A DNA stretch of 5,447 bases, from positions 1 through 5,447 of the forward strand of contig JADGEP010000140.1 of the NCBI GenBank assembly GCA_016744275.1. Direction: 5' to 3'. A model generated the notes under the pieces. That model had not been told where the DNA came from, did no database searches, and was given only the letters and a program-made list of their open reading frames with translations. Positions 5,240 to 5,447 of the stretch are shown here, in pieces (position 1 is the stretch's first letter; each line of letters starts with the position of its first letter). The translations under genes were made by a program, and so were the position numbers. The DNA comes from Candidatus Krumholzibacteriia bacterium (GTDB taxonomy: Bacteria; Krumholzibacteriota; Krumholzibacteriia; LZORAL124-64-63).

Positions 5240-5447
5240 ATGGATATCGGCAAAGTGCGCGAACTTGTGAAGTTGGTGGAAGAAAGTGGCATCGAAGAGT
5301 TGGAAGTCAGCCACCTCGATACCACGATCCGCATTCAAAAATCCGCCGGCCAGATATTTGGCGGACCGGCCATGATGCCGCAGGCCATGCCTGCTGCAGC
5401 TCCTGCACCGGTGGCAGCGGCCCCGACAGAGGCCGCCCCGGCGGTGG
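5240..5447 (+). CDS. accB: biotin carboxyl carrier protein of acetyl-CoA carboxylase, 3' end missing
   Basis: BCCP carries the biotin of acetyl-CoA carboxylase between biotin carboxylase and the carboxyltransferase, making malonyl-CoA for fatty-acid synthesis. Only the first 69 residues are in the window. The N-terminal helix MDIGKVRELVKLVEESGIEELEV matches the family strongly, followed by TTIRIQK and an Ala/Pro-rich linker (from about residue 43). The biotinyl domain with its modified lysine lies beyond the edge and could not be checked. ATG 5240 is preferred because of the family N-terminus and GGAGGG 6 nt upstream; ATG 5207 in the same frame also has a ribosome site and would add 11 residues. 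It is 84 bp after efp with no clear terminator between, so it is probably co-transcribed; accC would be expected next. Confidence 0.93.
   Translation, partial: MDIGKVRELVKLVEESGIEELEVSHLDTTIRIQKSAGQIFGGPAMMPQAMPAAAPAPVAAAPTEAAPAV

Overview
The window reads as an ordinary bacterial chromosomal segment of moderately high GC (my estimate by eye, high fifties percent). All real genes lie on the + strand and are tightly packed. There is no tRNA, rRNA, IS element, phage gene or CRISPR array. The gene set (AcpS, a PhzF-like protein, a long acyl-CoA dehydrogenase, a TPR protein, type II dehydroquinase, EF-P, biotin carboxyl carrier protein) does not fix a phylum. The aroQ-efp-accB order is widespread in bacteria, and the long acyl-CoA dehydrogenase plus TPR protein would suit a less-studied Gram-negative lineage, but that is a weak inference.

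Layout: 2-337 is the 3' part of acpS, running in from outside the window. 338-543 is a 206-bp non-coding stretch with a plausible sigma70 promoter, a weak hairpin and three CCGGAC boxes at exactly 20-bp spacing. 544-1455 is a PhzF-family isomerase/epimerase gene. 1541-3199 is a 552-residue acyl-CoA dehydrogenase, 3204-3959 a TPR protein, and 3956-4441 aroQ (ATGA overlap). These three are almost certainly co-transcribed. A 156-bp gap holds a candidate promoter and two consecutive hairpins. It is followed by efp with a TTG start at 4598-5155. The window ends inside accB (5240 onward, with a possible alternative start at 5207).

How the genes fit together: acpS and accB both serve fatty-acid synthesis (activation of ACP; biotin carrier for malonyl-CoA production). 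aroQ serves the shikimate pathway. efp serves translation of proline-rich stretches. The acyl-CoA dehydrogenase points to acyl-CoA oxidation. The PhzF and TPR proteins have no assignable substrate or partner.

I see no strong case for a new multi-gene system. The items most worth a second look are the structured leader of efp with an anti-Shine-Dalgarno-like CCTCC, the 20-bp-phased CCGGAC boxes before the phzF-like gene, the two well-placed starts of accB, and departures from family consensus in the PhzF-like and AroQ proteins.
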